DNA of 64,000 bases from Aquatica leii (GCA_035610365.1 CM069436.1:35843117-35907116), one strand, 5' to 3'; shown: positions 11,379 through 25,184, numbered from the stretch's first letter. Notes: generated by a model from the letters alone, not told the origin. Numbers and translations are program-made.

Positions 11379-11953
11379 TTAGATAAATAAAAATGATAAA
11401 TGAAAACATTTTTACCATTGTAAATTAAAAAACAAACTCTAACTAACTAACACTTCGAGTTCACGTACATTTATCACAATTCAGTTAAATTTTCGCTTGC
11501 GATTGCGAGTGTTTACTGCTTGTTTGAAGGAATCAGAAATGAACTGAAATGATTTTCATTTCATTTTCATTTATAAAATACAGATGTTGGAAGAATATTT
11601 TGCCAATAAAATAGAAAAGAGTATTAAGCTTTCTTTGAAATGAGGGCAGCGGCAAGCGACAAAAGAAAAATTTTGTTTTAAGCGCATCTGGAATAACATT
11701 CAGGCGGCAGGTACCTGGCTCTTTTAACTATGCTATATTTATTACGAATTTGGGATTTCCCAGCATTAGGGGCCCGTGGTAATAAATGTATAAATAATTT
11801 TGTGTGAAACAAAATTTTTTTTAACGTATGATCATTAGGGGGCCCGCCGCTTGTGGTAGGGCCTGTCGGTGCTGCGCATCGATTGCACCGACGTTAAAAT
11901 AGACCCGTACAAGTTAAATCAGTTTCCGATAACGGATCCAACTATTTATATTT
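11379..11953. other. Non-coding stretch between two hAT elements
   Basis: No gene. It contains two GGGGCCCG-type blocks (about 11770 and 11838) that look like hAT terminal sequence, and a perfect 8 bp hairpin, GTCGGTGC (11865-11872) with GCACCGAC (11885-11892). Confidence 0.45.
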
Positions 11954-14900
11954 GCGGCGGACTAAGGCCTAGGCAACCTAGGCACGTGTCCAAGGCCCGT
12001 AATTTTTGGGGCCCGAAAATTAGGTTTTTGATTTTTTAATTTTTATAATTAATTTTTATTTTTATTTAACAGAAAAACGTGATATTCATAATTATTGTTG
12101 AAACGTATCCAAATTATGCTGAATCATTGATTGATAAAGTCGACAAGTGTGGACGAGCGTTCCCGTGCTTATGCATCCTCGGCTGCAAGTGTCGATGTAT
12201 GTAGAATACGATCGAGCCTCGCCCGCCCTCGGACCTATCGAGCCTTTACTATGCACGTGTTTAAAAAGTCAAACGTAGGTAGCTATAATTATTTAAAATC
12301 AGTGTCTCTGTGTCTCCTGAACGTGTGAATCTTATGTGAGTTGTATGATATTGAGTAAAGATAAATTTAATTGAAGATCATTTTCTTCTTTCATTTTAGT
12401 AGATACGTGGTCTTTAAAATGAGTTCCTATAAACATTTAAGTGGAAGTGAAAAAAGAAAACGAAAAGCAGATCGAGATAAAGTGGCAAAACAAATGAAAA
12501 GATCGCTGGACAAATTTTTAACTGTAAATGGAGAGCAATTACTACAATCGTTTTCACAAATTTCACCTGCTCAAACTCCAGAAACATCATTTGTGTCCGA
12601 AACTATTCTGCAAAAAGATCAGCAGGAAAAACCTAGCAATTCCGGTTGTAAAGATGAAACAAAAGGAGAAAATATAAATTTAAAATCATCTCAAAGTAAT
12701 GATGAAACTAAGAGTTTTGTAAACGATATTGCATTATGGCCAGAATACTTAACAAACGCAATGCGAGAGTATTATATAAAAAATCCACCAAAATTAATAA
12801 ATGGATCTTTGGAATTATCTTCTATTCGATGCAACGAAGGGTCAAAACAAATCACAAGAAAACTAACTATTGCTTCCTTCTGCAGAACAATTAATAGCGG
12901 GGAAAAAGTTAAAAGAGATTGGTTGGCTTATACTGAAACCAACAACTTATTGTACTGTTACGTCTGTAAATTATTTTCCAAGCAAACAACGCTAATGACA
13001 AAAGGGAAAAATGTACATAAAAAATTGTCAGAGCATGAAAACTCCAGTGACCACATTAACTCTATTTTAATTTTTATAACAAGATCTAAAATTACCGGAC
13101 GCATTGACACTGAACTGGAAAAACAAATTATAAATGAAAAAAAATATTGGAGGGAAGTACTTAGCGACAATCAAATTTATTTCTTCATACTCTTTAGCGT
13201 TTCGTGGTAAAAATGAAGTTTTTTTAGTATAATGGTGTATAATAATGGTAATTATATAGGTGCTTTGGAATATTTATCCGAGTTCGATCCATTTTTGCGG
13301 GAACACATGAAAAAATAAGCAAACTGCGGCACCGGTACTATAAACTATTTGTCGTCTACAATATGTGATGAATTTATTTCTATCATATCGAAAGATTTAC
13401 AACTCACAATAGTGAATGAAATAAAGGAAACCAAATTTTACTCCCTAATTATTGATTCAACACCTGATATATTTCACGTAGATCAGCTGACCGTCATTAT
13501 TCGCTATGTTCTTCCATGTCATGGTATAAAAGAAAAATTTTTGGAATTTCTACCTATATTTTCTCATACTGGTGAAAACTTGGAGAAAGTTATTTTAGAA
13601 TTTTTAAATAATATAGATTTAGACATCACTAACTGTCGGAGACAATCCCGAATAAAACAACATATTTTTTCTGCCCATTTTATACCATGCAAACCATTCA
13701 TTAAATTTAGTTGGAAACGCTGCTGCCGAAAGTTGCATGGAAATGACCACTTTTTTCAATATCATTCAGGAATTGTACGTATTTTTCTCAAGTTCTACAA
13801 ATAGGTGGAATGCATCACAAAAATTTTGTAAGAGCAAACACTTGAGTATTGAACCTATTTGTGACACCAGGTGGTCTGCTCGTTCCGATGCTGTGAAATC
13901 CCTAAAGGAAAATTATGAAGAAATTAAACATTGTTTACGTCATTTTTCCTCAAAGATGAAAAACCATCAACAAGGTCTGAAGCTGCCGGTTTACATAAAA
14001 ACATTGATACATTTGAGTATGTACTGTTACTTACTATATGGGAAAAGATTTTAGAGAGAATAGATGCTTCAAACAAGACTCTTCAACAAAAGGACGAATC
14101 CCTAAATACGGCAGTTTTAATATGATTCATTGATAGATTTCATACAAACGGTTAGAGATGATTTTGACAATTTAGAAAAAAAAGCAGAAAAAGTTAAAGA
14201 TATTGCATATACTAATGATAAAAAACGGCAGAAAATACGAAAACGATTTCATGATGAAGTTCCAAAACGTGAAATAAGATTCAGTGGCAAAGAACATTTT
14301 AAAGTTAATATCTTTTTTGTTGTATGCGATTCTTTAATTAGCAACATTAAAAAAAGATCTGAGGGATATAAAACTATTAGAGATAATTTCACGACTAAAG
14401 AACCGTGAGGACGATCATGCGAAATAAATTATAACTAAAAACATCTGCTGTAAACAATGTACATTAATTGTAATGGTTGATCTAAAATTTAACTAAAAAA
14501 TGAATGCATACAAAACGATGAATATAGGTAATATAAAAAATATAAAACACAAAGATGAAAAAAAGTTTGTAACAACTTGTGGAATGAATGTGGACACCTC
14601 AAACGTCGTATGAAAGTTGGAAACGTTTTTTGGTTAGCTAGTGTACTGACATTCGGAACAAAATTGGTTTCTGCGCAGCGGTTCTTTAGTCTTGAAATGA
14701 AGTCTAACAATAAATTCAAAACAATTTTTCATGATAGTAATGTTAGTGACTCTTCAATAGAGGAATTAAAATGTTATGAACAAGATTTAAACTGAGCAGA
14801 ACTGAAAAATGAAGTATTACAATTTAAGCCTTTTATAAGTAAATAAAATATTATTTCGCCTGTATCCATGTGGTCATTTATTCAGGAAAATAATATTATT

Positions 14901-15488
14901 GCAACATTCCTTAATTTAAACATAATTCTGAGAATTTATTTAACCCTTCCAATAAGCAATGCAAGCGACGACAGATCATTCTCAGTAATGGCCAGAATAA
15001 AAAAATTTTTAAGATGCACATTAGACCAACAAAAATTAAATAGTTTGTCACGAGTTTGTCGTTACTTTATATAGAAAAAGAGTTATTAAATAACTCTATT
15101 AATTTTATGACAAACTAATTGACGAGTTTGCGGAATTAAAAGTGACATAAAAGTCAATATAACTAATCAATCATGGGTATATTTGTTTAAGTATTATTGT
15201 TTGTTTTTTATTAAATTATGTTTATGTTTGTTTGTTCTAATAAATTATGTTTATGTTATGTTTGTTTGTTTTAGGTAATAAATTATGTTTATTTAACTTT
15301 TGTACACGTATATTATTTTTTTCCTTTTTTTTCTTGGATTCCGATAATTAAATAAACCTACATACTTTTTAAAACCAAACTACCAAACGCAAAGTAGGTA
15401 TGTGTCATGACTGGTCATGACTCATGACTGAAAAATAGGCCCAGAATTACAATATTGCCTAGGGCCCGCTTTAGCCTTAGTCCGCCGC
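11954..15488 (+). mobile_element. hAT DNA transposon (copy 2)
   Basis: The inverted termini are GCGGCGGACTAAGGC at 11954-11968 and its reverse complement at 15474-15488. Both are followed inward by GGCCC/CTAGGC-rich sequence. Between them lies one plus-strand hAT transposase gene with breaks. I could not find a clean 8 bp target duplication, which suggests an old insertion or slightly misplaced ends. The transposase differs clearly in sequence from the hAT copy at 8579-11378, so the two are separate families rather than a duplication. Confidence 0.7.
12419..15074 (+). pseudogene. hAT-superfamily transposase with TTF zinc finger (broken, copy 2)
   Basis: The first 264 codons from the ATG at 12419 are open (MSSYKHLSGSEKRKRKADRD, then DIALWPEYLTNAMREYY). 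They include a TTF-type zinc finger with DWLAYTETNNLLYCYVCKLF and a later HE..SSDH. The start is preceded by a TTTTAG that looks like a 3' splice site. The catalytic domain follows in other frames: FYSLIIDSTPDI (about 13435), CDTRWSARSDAVKSL (about 13860) and the C-terminal dimerisation region LTLPISNASDDRSFSVMARI (about 14945). The conserved GQ-YDGA block expected near 13650 is replaced by a frame-shifted stretch. Function is lost. Confidence 0.85.
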
Positions 15489-16483
15489 TGCTCCAGAAAC
15501 AAACAGCAACCGACGAAAAAAAACCTAAATATTTTTGATTTAGTAGAATAATAGCATTCAATTGTAAAGCTTGATTGTGACAATATAAACGTAATATTAT
15601 ATAAACCTATAATGCAACTAATACAACCGAATCATACGTAAATAATTTAACCTGGTAAATTTTACTTATTATAGTACGTTCCCTATTTTAATTAAACTTA
15701 TTACAGTTTATTCTAAACAATAATTAAGATAGAAGTAATTTTAATTCAATTTTATAATCACTTATAAAAACCAAAAAACTACTTAATTTGAAACTGTGCG
15801 TCACTAAATCAGGTTCCTATTTACAATTATACATCGCATTTTGGCTATCAACCTTGTTAATGCATCAAGTTCAGGTTAATTTAAAATAAATCATAGAAAT
15901 TAGAATTTAAAAAATAGCATATATATTTAGAACCAGTAGAGGGCGCACACTACTAAAATACCCTTCTATAGCAAAAACTTCTATGCTTTACTTATAAAAG
16001 TAAGTTTATTTACAATCAAATAAAATAAATTACATACCTGCGTTCACATAATAAATTGGTGTTGTTATATAAAACTTGGAAGATTTTGTAGAATATCTTC
16101 TAAATAAAAACATAATAGTAATTATTAGTTTAAATTTTCAGTTATAAGCTTTAGTTTGGTTATGTATCTCATTTTACAAGTTAGAAAAATGCGTAATAGA
16201 GGGCGACTCCTATTTTCTCCCATTTTATTGAAAGTGAAAATTAACGATTTTTTTTTTTATATATAATTTATTTTCTTTAGATTTAGATACAATAGTCAAA
16301 ATATTCACACTACACCAAAATGTCTTTATATATCATCAGATTAAATTTGCATTTAGTTAATAATTACCACTCTTTATACACAATACATATTAAAAATGTA
16401 TAAAAGTACACTATTAAAATAAATACTTAGATTAATTAAAACTTAATATAGTAGGGCTATAAATTAATTATAAAATATACGAT
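15489..16483. other. 3' flank of DCAF7; no gene
   Basis: AT-rich sequence downstream of the minus-strand DCAF7 stop. TTTATT on the plus strand near 16268 gives a possible AATAAA polyadenylation signal about 210 bases past the stop. Nothing else is recognisable. Confidence 0.45.
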
Positions 16484-17583
16484 TTATACACGTAGGATTT
16501 CTAAAGATTTGTTATAACATATTGCGATCCAGTCAGGTTGTGTTGCGCCCCATTGTATTTGATTAACTTCACCTTCTGCAGCAGTATAGGCTAAAATAGG
16601 ATCTTCGATGGCTCTTGGCATTTGTTGAATGTCCCAGATAAGTGCTTGATGATCATCTGCAGCTGTACATATATGACAACTAGAATGGGGAGCCCATGCT
16701 ATACCATTAACACATGCCCTGTGATTATTTAACCTAGCGACAGGAGTGCACGGAACCCTGACATCTAAAATAATAACTTCACAAGAATCCATAGCCACTG
16801 TTGCCAAATAATTTGGATCTTGTTTATTCCACGCTAATCGCAACAAAGGTGTGTGTGCTGGATCTTCGTATATTATCGTTGAATGTTCTAAATGCCGTAA
16901 ATCAAACATACGAACTGAACCGTCGGCCCCAACAGATGCAAACATGTCACGTCCACCACCAGCTCTTGAAAACGCAATATCGTACACCTCCTTATCGTGA
17001 GCTATTAGCTGCGTTTTTACATGTCCAGATACTAAATTCACTCTACCTAACATTTGTCCAGTTTCAAGTCCCCAAATCGTACAGGTAGTATCGATCGAGG
17101 AAGTACCTATAAGATTAGGGTCCACTTCGTTCCAATCGAAGCTAGTTAACGGTGCACAAAAATCAGAATTTTTATTATTGTTCAACACACATTCTAATCT
17201 AGTTTCTGGTTCTCCAGCTCGCCACACTCTTAAGTAATCGCCGCTAAAAATTCCTCATTAGAACAAATGTTTCAATTCAATTTAAACCTAACTCACCTTG
17301 TCGCCAATAAATCTGGTAAAATACCTTTACTGTCTGGTATCCACATAATCTTTGTAGTAGGATACGGGTGATCAAACGTGCTTTTAGCCGAGAACTCGCT
17401 AGTGTCTTCATCTAAAGAAACTATTTGCACTTTATTGTTATACTCTTCCACGAAGCTCCCTAAAGCTAAACGAAAACGTTTATCCGGTCTAACAGACCAA
17501 TTCATGCTATATAATGGCCATGGAGCCACATATTTATAGATTTCTTTCCGCTTCCCAGCAGGTACACCCGAATGAGCCATCAT
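16484..17583 (-). CDS. DCAF7: DDB1- and CUL4-associated factor 7 (WDR68/HAN11, Drosophila wap), two exons
   Basis: Exon 1 is 17583-17297 and exon 2 is 17243-16484. The 53 bp intron (17296-17244) has a GTGAGT donor and a TTTTTAG acceptor, and the splice splits one Ser codon. The joined protein is 348 residues, against 342 in human DCAF7; the extra residues are at the N-terminus ([18 protein letters not shown]). Identity to the family is very high throughout, for example [60 protein letters not shown] and [20 protein letters not shown]. It folds as a WD40 propeller. Known roles: scaffold for DYRK1A/1B and HIPK2 kinases and candidate substrate receptor of CUL4-DDB1 ligase, in nucleus and cytoplasm; in flies it affects wing and neuromuscular development. 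No break is visible, so it is probably functional. It is the most secure gene in the window. Confidence 0.97.
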
Positions 17584-18411
17584 TTATGTAGCTTTTTTTT
17601 AACAACTTCGCAAATAACACTTAACAAACCATTCTGAATTCAATCAATTAATTGTTTATTTATTGGTAATTGATAAACTGTAGAGTGCTGTAGAACCGGT
17701 TATCATAACAATACTACACTACGGTTGAGTAAAATACACACTCTTCATGATACATACACCGACACAATTTTCATACAAATGCCTTAAACTTGATTGCATT
17801 TTTAAAATAACTTTATTTTAATACCAAGTTCTTATTTCTAAGCTATTTGTTTACAATAATTTTATGCTTTTAATTTATTACCGTTATTTTGCAATTTTTG
17901 TTACATAAACATAACTATTGTTATAATATAACTGATATCTAACTTTTAATTACATTAGAAGTCTTTCGAATTTTTTTAACATTTTGTTTTATGTTTATTT
18001 GTTTTTATTTAAAATTAATATTTAAAACTAATTAAATTTACTGTTTGTAAACATTTAGATTATTACATATTTAGACAACACATGAGCTATACTATAATAA
18101 GTTTAATCTCTTAAAATTTAACATTTTTTGTTTAGGTATGCAGAATATATTATATATAAAGAGAAATTTATAATTACTTTGCAAATATTTAACTCGACTC
18201 ATTTATTAACAATTAACGATAATTAGCGCTTACATGATATGATTATTTTTTAAGTGAATAATTTTCCTAAATGCTATATTTTGTATTAAAAGTTTGCAGG
18301 ATTTTGTCATTGTGTCATGCAAAGTGGTATACTTTGTTCGCATATTTCTTGTACAAATTTACTTCACCATAAAAGAGGCCCTTTATACGTTACATCAGAA
18401 TACTGAACGCA
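17584..18411. other. Upstream region of DCAF7; no gene
   Basis: AT-rich. It must contain the promoter and 5' untranslated region of the minus-strand DCAF7 gene, but I see no clear TATA box or initiator that I would assign. Confidence 0.4.
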
Positions 18412-18419
18412 GTTAGATA

Positions 18420-18833
18420 CAGTGTTGTAAATTATCTATATAAATTTATATAGATAAATTAATCTAGATTAATACTTTTTATCTATTTATATGTATCTAG
18501 ATACAATCAAAAAATATATAAGTTATATGTATCTCTATATATATCATTTTTTATTTAAATTATTTAAATAATATTTAGAAAAAATCAAGTGTCTCGTAAA
18601 ATTCCAATTACAATTAATATGTGTTTTTCTGCAGTAATTTTCCGCATTCCCTAGTAGTTCTTCAAATGAACTCCATTTATCGTTGTTAATAGATAGATTA
18701 TTTTATCTATTATCTGTTATCTATATAAAGTTTGAATAATTTATCTATTATCTAATACTAGATAATTTTTGAAAGAAAAAAAATGTATCTATATCTATGT
18801 ATATAATTTAAAAATTATCTATTTACAACACTG
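18420..18833. mobile_element. hAT-type MITE with AGATA/TATCT arrays
   Basis: This 414 bp element starts CAGTGTTGTAAAT and ends ATTTACAACACTG, giving a perfect 13 bp terminal inverted repeat. It is flanked by an exact 8 bp target duplication, GTTAGATA (18412-18419 and 18834-18841), which is diagnostic of hAT-type insertion. The interior is made almost wholly of variants of TATCTAGATA and TATCTAT in both orientations. There is no coding capacity, so it must be moved by a transposase encoded elsewhere. Confidence 0.9.
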
Positions 18834-19153
18834 GTTAGATATAAGGTGTAATTTAACATGCGAGTTTTCAGGAATATAATATTCAAACCTATCTACATTT
18901 CTCTTATTCTTGGAATACGGTAACTCCTTTAAGTTAAAGTCAAAAGTTACTTAAATGGATTTGACCTATTTTTTATACTACAAAAACAAATCAAGTGGTA
19001 TAGTCCGAACATCGCCTCGATAATCTGAACGTAAACAAGAAAAAATCCTTTTGCCACGCGAATTGTTATATATTGCGTGCGTCTCTATAAACCTCACACA
19101 ACGTCGCCCCTTGTTGGTTATACACAGTTTAGTTTGTTTTTTGATAGAAAAAC

Positions 19154-19487
19154 ATGTCGTACATAAATTCAGAAATAGATAGATGTCTAAAAGAAGGCAC
19201 ATATCATATAGGATCTAAAACAAAAACTCAAAGCCATAAAAAACACATATAGATGCTGATGTGGATTATTCAACTAATATAGGAGCTGGTAATATACCTC
19301 CAAATATCGCATTGGAAAATCTGCAGTACCTGATAAAAAAAATCAAAAACAAAACGATTTACATTTACATGTAATAATGATAATGTGTCGGTGTTTCCAC
19401 AAGAAAAACTTTGAAACTCAGTTCAAATTCGATGGTCGAATAACGGGCTTTATTTACATGGTTTATCCAAAAAAAGACAAAAGGTAC
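19154..19487 (+). pseudogene. Unrecognised gene fragment, left of the transposon stack
   Basis: An ATG at 19154 opens a 32-codon frame (MSYINSEIDRCLKEGTYHIG and following). A one-base frame change near 19247 then continues into DADVDYSTNIGAGNIPPNIA and LENLQYLIKKI. A further segment (19383-19487) reads FETQFKFDGRITGFIYMVYP and ends at the border of the first transposon. Amino-acid composition looks protein-like rather than random, but I do not recognise the family. It may be the left half of the fragment found at 31203-31546. Alternatives are a degenerate retrocopy or chance open frames. Confidence 0.4.
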
Positions 19488-19490
19488 ATA

Positions 19491-21073
19491 CCCAGTAAAC
19501 ACACAACGTCCCAGGGACGTTTGTTTTAAGTCCAAATAATGTCTTTGCATCCCGGGCTTTAAAACGAACATCTTTAGGATGTCTTTAATAGGACGTCCTC
19601 AGGATGTCAATGAAGAACGTACCATGGGATGTCCTATGCGGGAATACAAATTTAGGCGTTTGTTAATTCATATTTTTAATCGAATTAAAAAAAATTGAAA
19701 AGGAGAATTTTTATAATACCTAATTCGAATGTTTATTTATAATTACTTATCAAATTATACATTAATTATATATAAATATAAATTAATCAATGATATAAAT
19801 ATAGGACAGTTAAATAAATATTATCCATCCATCAATTTCGGTTACTGTAGTTAATCTTTCTTTTGATGTAATAAATATTTTGAAGATGTTGATGCGTGTG
19901 ATTTACTTCAACCACACCGATAATCGGTTTTCGTACATAAACGAAACAAATTTAAATTCAGTACGCGTGCCCACTTTCCTTCTTGTTCTCTGGTGCCTAC
20001 TCAACACCCGTACGCTCCTTTGGTATATCAAATTGGTACACTCTATTTGCACCGTTTGCACTCTGTATTTGTTTTTGTTGGTGTTCTGACTATTCTGTTT
20101 ATCTGTTCTTTTTATTATCTAACGTTTTTTGGGTGTTTTAGTGCATAAACAAATTTATTTGGTAAGTTTTTGGTACCTTGTAATTATTTGTAATGTATAA
20201 AAATCATCATTTATAATTGTTATGTTACTAAAAATTTTTAAAAAGTTTATCAAAATGAAAATATCACAATTATTAGTAATGGTAATTTAAAACCTTCGCG
20301 CGCATACCTATGCGGTGAATTAAAAATATTTATTTTATGCAAAAAAAAATTATTTAAAAAATGATTTCTTTGCATTAAAGGTTTATAAGCGTGACATCTC
20401 ACGACTTTTATCGTCGCGATTCACAAGAAATCATCCAAAAATTCACCCACTACCTGTCAACATGACCGATAAGGCACAAAATCGCTAATCTAACTAAGAA
20501 ACTATAACGTTATCGCGTTCTTGGTAACATTAGTTTACAGTTATGATTAGTGTGCGGATTTCTCGTATTGTATTACTATTTCCACAATAAATCCTCATCA
20601 GGATATTGGGTACTGTATAGGTAATAAAATCGTCAAAAAGATCAATCAATAATTCTACAAAAGAAGTATTATCAATTCTTTAATTAAGAAAAATGTAAAC
20701 TCTGATTACATAGAAATACCAAAATAAGTTTTTAGTATTAACTTTTTTATCGGCTCTACATGACGGTTGCCATTTCTTATGTAGTGGCATTGTTTTAGAC
20801 GTCATTTAAAAAAATCGGGATGAAGTATAAAACACTCGCTAAAGAGAGCCAAAGAACGCCGGGATCGAGAAGATAAAAAAATGAAATAAACTCTAAATTT
20901 ATTTTAATTGAGTATAATGATAATTTGTATTTTATTTGATAAAGTTATTTTTATTCATTACGTCAAGTCGCAGAGGAGTACGTTAAGTCTCCTTACTAAA
21001 TAAAAAAAAAACAATAGAAAAAACCACAAAGTAGGGTACTTTTCTTGATAAAAATATAATATAGATATATATA
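19491..21073 (+). repeat. Stack arm, copy A (forward)
   Basis: It begins CCCAGTAAACACACAACGTC. The first 150 bases alternate GGACGTCC, GGATGTC and TAGGACGT words. The unique part that follows (for example AACACCCGTACGCTCCTTTG near 19990 and ATCGTCGCGATTCACAAG near 20410) matches, inverted, 28080-29037 and 30420-31060. It continues after the inserted element at 25805-25917. Confidence 0.8.
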
Positions 21074-22295
21074 CCCAATCAGCAAGGAAACGTTTTTTTC
21101 ATGTTTTAAAAACGTTACAACGTTTTAAAATAGTCAAAATAAAAAATGTTTTTCCAAAAAATATTTATGTTGCGTTTTAAAAATATTTCATTTAAACATT
21201 GATATTGAAATATTTTAAAAATGTTTTCTAAAACATTTTTTAGTAACATAAAAAACGTTTTTACTTTATTAGAAATCATACTTTTGCTTGCTTTCACCTA
21301 TACACTTGTTTCTTTTATATATTGTAACAAAAACACAATTATATAAAATTTTGTTACATATTATTAATAGATACATATTAAACCTTTTCGTTTTTCTAAA
21401 AACTTTCTTGTAATGAATTAAGTACTTAATAATCGCGTTTGCGCAAAGTACTGGTACCTGGGTGAAAAGATGGCGGTTTTGTATATTATAATTGCATTAT
21501 ATTTTAAGCTTCAAAGAATCAACAATTTCCATGGTATTACTCGCTATGCTGTGTAATGTATCGTTAGTGTATCAGTTTAATCGTTTTCTAATTTAAGTTC
21601 TAGTGAAACTCAAATAGATACTTTTAGTTTATATCAGCATTTATTATGGTACGTTTTTCTTTGTTTTTTGTTGCAAGAAATTTTGCTGAAGTATAATGTT
21701 ATTTGTTACAGCAGTGGTACACTAAAACGTTCATTCTATGTACTTTATGATTTCCATTCTTTGTGATGTTTTAAGGTTATCAAATTGATACGATGTTAGC
21801 CAAATGGGAGATTTGAACGTGCTCAATAACCAATTAATCTTGGTATGTAATTTTTTCAGTATTTTTTTGTGTGTACAAAGTTTCAAAATCTTGGATTGTT
21901 AGTTCTGGTTTTCGTTTTTACACAAAGAGGTAGTGAAAAGTTTTCTTATTTTATAGATAATATCCTTCGGTGTGAAGGAACGGTAACAATAAAAACAACC
22001 TTTATTGTTCAGGCCTTAACAGATAAAGGTTGTTTCTATTGTTGTCGTTTTTCCACTCTGAAGGATGCTATTCATTAAATAGAAAAATTTTTAATTAATT
22101 GGAAACTTTTGAGAGGATTATTATAATTATTTCAATTAATATAAAGTAATTACATGAATAATGTTTGTTTTACTTTTATGTTAATGTGTTAATTTTTGTT
22201 ATAGGCATCAAATGCGTTTACAGCCACATGAAACTGACTACACGAAGATTGTATTATTTATCTTTTGTAAGCATTTTAGAGCTGGTTCTATAATA

Positions 22296-22435
22296 ATGGT
22301 ATAAATGTCAGTTAAGTTATACTTAATTTGATTGTAAAATGCTGTCGTTATTGGCTAGTATAAATAAAACTAACAGCCAAATATGTCAGTATTTTAAAAT
22401 TAAAGCAAGTATAACTAAACTTACATTTATACCAT
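22296..22435. mobile_element. 140 bp MITE
   Basis: ATGGTATAAATGTCAGTTAA at the left end matches the inverted right end ATGGTATAAATGTAAGTTTA with few differences, giving inverted repeats of roughly 30 bp. It is short, non-coding and AT-rich. The target duplication is unclear. Confidence 0.65.
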
Positions 22436-23630
22436 GATTGTAGCCCAGTGAACACATTTCTGACATAAACATCTTGTGGATGTCAGAAATTGGTCATAAA
22501 ATTATATTATAATTGATTACATCCGTTGTATATCCTTTTAGTGTAATATAATTATTTACTTGATTAGGATATCAGCAGTACATAATTTTTTTATGTAGTA
22601 TGTTTATATAACTGCTAATATCTCTAGGATGTGTAAATAATGTAATATAATTATATGTCCACAAATCGACATCCCGTTTATATAAAGGTCATACATTCTC
22701 CAGATGTACTTTGAAACATCCTTCCGATATCAGAAAATTGTCATAAAATTATATTACAAATTATTTCATCGGCAGTGCATAATTGTTTTATAACTATTGG
22801 TTTTTGTAAATATAGCTGTAAATATAATATGTTCAATTATTTTTTTTAGTTGTTTGAAATTGTGGCAGCAACTACTTGATCGAAAAATTTCTTCAAACCA
22901 AAAAAAAATAAATGTTTCATGTAGAATGTGTTATGTAATCAGGCCCGCTTTATTCGGCTCTGATTTCCTGATTACATTTGCAGCTTAGAACACGCGTCAA
23001 ATAGTGTTTCTTTACCTATTCTATTATATATTTGGTGGCTGCTGATCCCAACAAAACTTATTTTGTTCTTTTTCAATGTACAAATGTAAAATTATCTATA
23101 TAGTTTTACATTTACGAGTTGAGAAACCTTACGTTGCTTTCCTTAATGACTAAAATAAACGCAAAACATTAAGTAGATAAATAAAAAGTATTTTGTGCGT
23201 ATACGGCATAATATAATCAAATAAACATACATATAATCATTACGTGCTTTTTTTGTCTTTTTAATTTATCTAGGTTTCTCTTTCCTTCACTCACATTCAG
23301 TTTGCATCGTTTGCATTCAGGGCATTCAGTTGAATGTTGTTAGAAGTGCGGTAAAGAATGGTTGTAACGCTAAAAGTTTTTGATTTAGCAGTGAATTTTT
23401 TTTTGTGTATCAAATTTAGGAAATTGAAAATAATACTCAAGACTCAAGGTAAGCTAATTTTATTATAATTTTATGTCGCCCATGATTGAAACTACCCACT
23501 TTTGATTTAATTGTTTATTGTAAAGTCGGCATTTTAAATTTTTATAAGTTTTTTTAAATCTTGTTGCTCGACATAGATGTTTAGATGTCTTAGACCCGGG
23601 TACATGCAGCGATAGCGCTAATTGGGTTTA

Positions 23631-23748
23631 TCAACTTAGCCCCCATCATAACAATTTCTACAAAAATGAGTATTCACGGAATTGTGCTTGCTATTGCTAT
23701 TCATTCAACTAATTTAATTAGAAATTTTAACATTGGGGGCTAAGTTGA
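23631..23748. repeat. Small inverted-repeat element (possible MITE)
   Basis: TCAACTTAGCCCCCA (23631-23645) pairs perfectly with TGGGGGCTAAGTTGA (23734-23748). The pairing continues inward imperfectly (CATAACAATTTCTA with TAGAAATTTTAACAT). The loop is about 60 bases and non-coding. Confidence 0.6.
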
Positions 23749-25184
23749 CGCTCAACCCCTCATTTTTTCCTCATGCGTATGGATTGTGCTAAAGTGCCGT
23801 TTATTATATCAACTCGCTATTTATTTAATTAATTGACGACCGATGGTTTTGTGTGTGTCTCATTTGTAGACAATCTAATTCTGCATCCGTCAAAAATCCG
23901 CAAAGTATTTGTTAATAACAATTACATATTCGGATGCACATTTAAATTGTCTAAAATATAGAACGCATCTTATTGGTTGCCCCTCAAAGGGACTCAAAAA
24001 AATACAGTTTTACAGCGGCCCATATTTGAATAAAAGAATTAATCTTGTTTTTTTAAGGAACAATATGTACAGTATTGGTGGTTCAGGTACAAAAGAGCGC
24101 ACATAAATACTTTCAAACGAGGCGACCGCAAAATGTTCTTAGTTGGGCCAACGGGATAACTACCGCATCTGCAGATTACACTATAAATATTATAAAAAGT
24201 AAGCTGGAGTAAGGTTTTTTTTTTTTGATTAATTTATAATTGTTTTGTTTAACTTTAGATTTAATCATGATTTAATTAAGAAGAGTTATAACATCAAAGA
24301 AAAAAATTTTGAAGAAGTTGTGGCTGATTGGTTGCGACACTGATCACAACGTTTATCTTATAAAAAAAAATTAAAAGAATTAACTTAAATTTTATATTTT
24401 TTATATCTGTTTGAGCATTCGAAAAGTTTATTTTTGTTTGTGTAATATTTTAAAAATAATTTATTTTAATTTTGTATTATAGGCTTTTATTTTTTATACA
24501 TATTTTTGAGTCTGAACTATTAGAGAAAGTTTGTAAATCATTTTTTTCTTTTATTTTACATGGTTTATATGTATTTGTTTTTCGAATAGTATATATAAGG
24601 TGTTAATTAAAAAAAAACCTTACAAACTTTGTTAAGTTAGAATACTGATTAAAACAAGAAATAAACTTATGTTCAAAACTTAACGGTTGTCGAAATATGG
24701 TCTTATGAAGAAACTGAAAAATATTTTTAAATTATTTAAATATATAAATCACCAAACAAGCTCATAAACATAATCAATAACTTATTTATCTTTATCCTGC
24801 TTAAAGATATCACAGAAGATGTTCAAATTGTCTTCATTCGCCTTCCAATCAAAGGTACACAAATGCATATCAGTATATTCCGCAAAAGTAAATTTACTCA
24901 TTGTCAAATAATTTCGCTGGTATTTTTTGTGATAAATGTTTTAAATTATCTTGTTGCTAGGATTCGACAATATAATTATTTTTATAATGACTAAAAAATG
25001 TATTTCAGCCGTGGGAATAACTAACATAGGTACTCTAAAATAATAATGATTTCTTCATTACATCATATTTCAAAAACCTTTGAGCATTTAACATAAGACT
25101 ATTTCACTGTTTTCTTGTTTTAATCGGTAACTTGACAAATTGTGTAAGGTTTTTTTAATAACACCCTGTGTATATGTATATATT

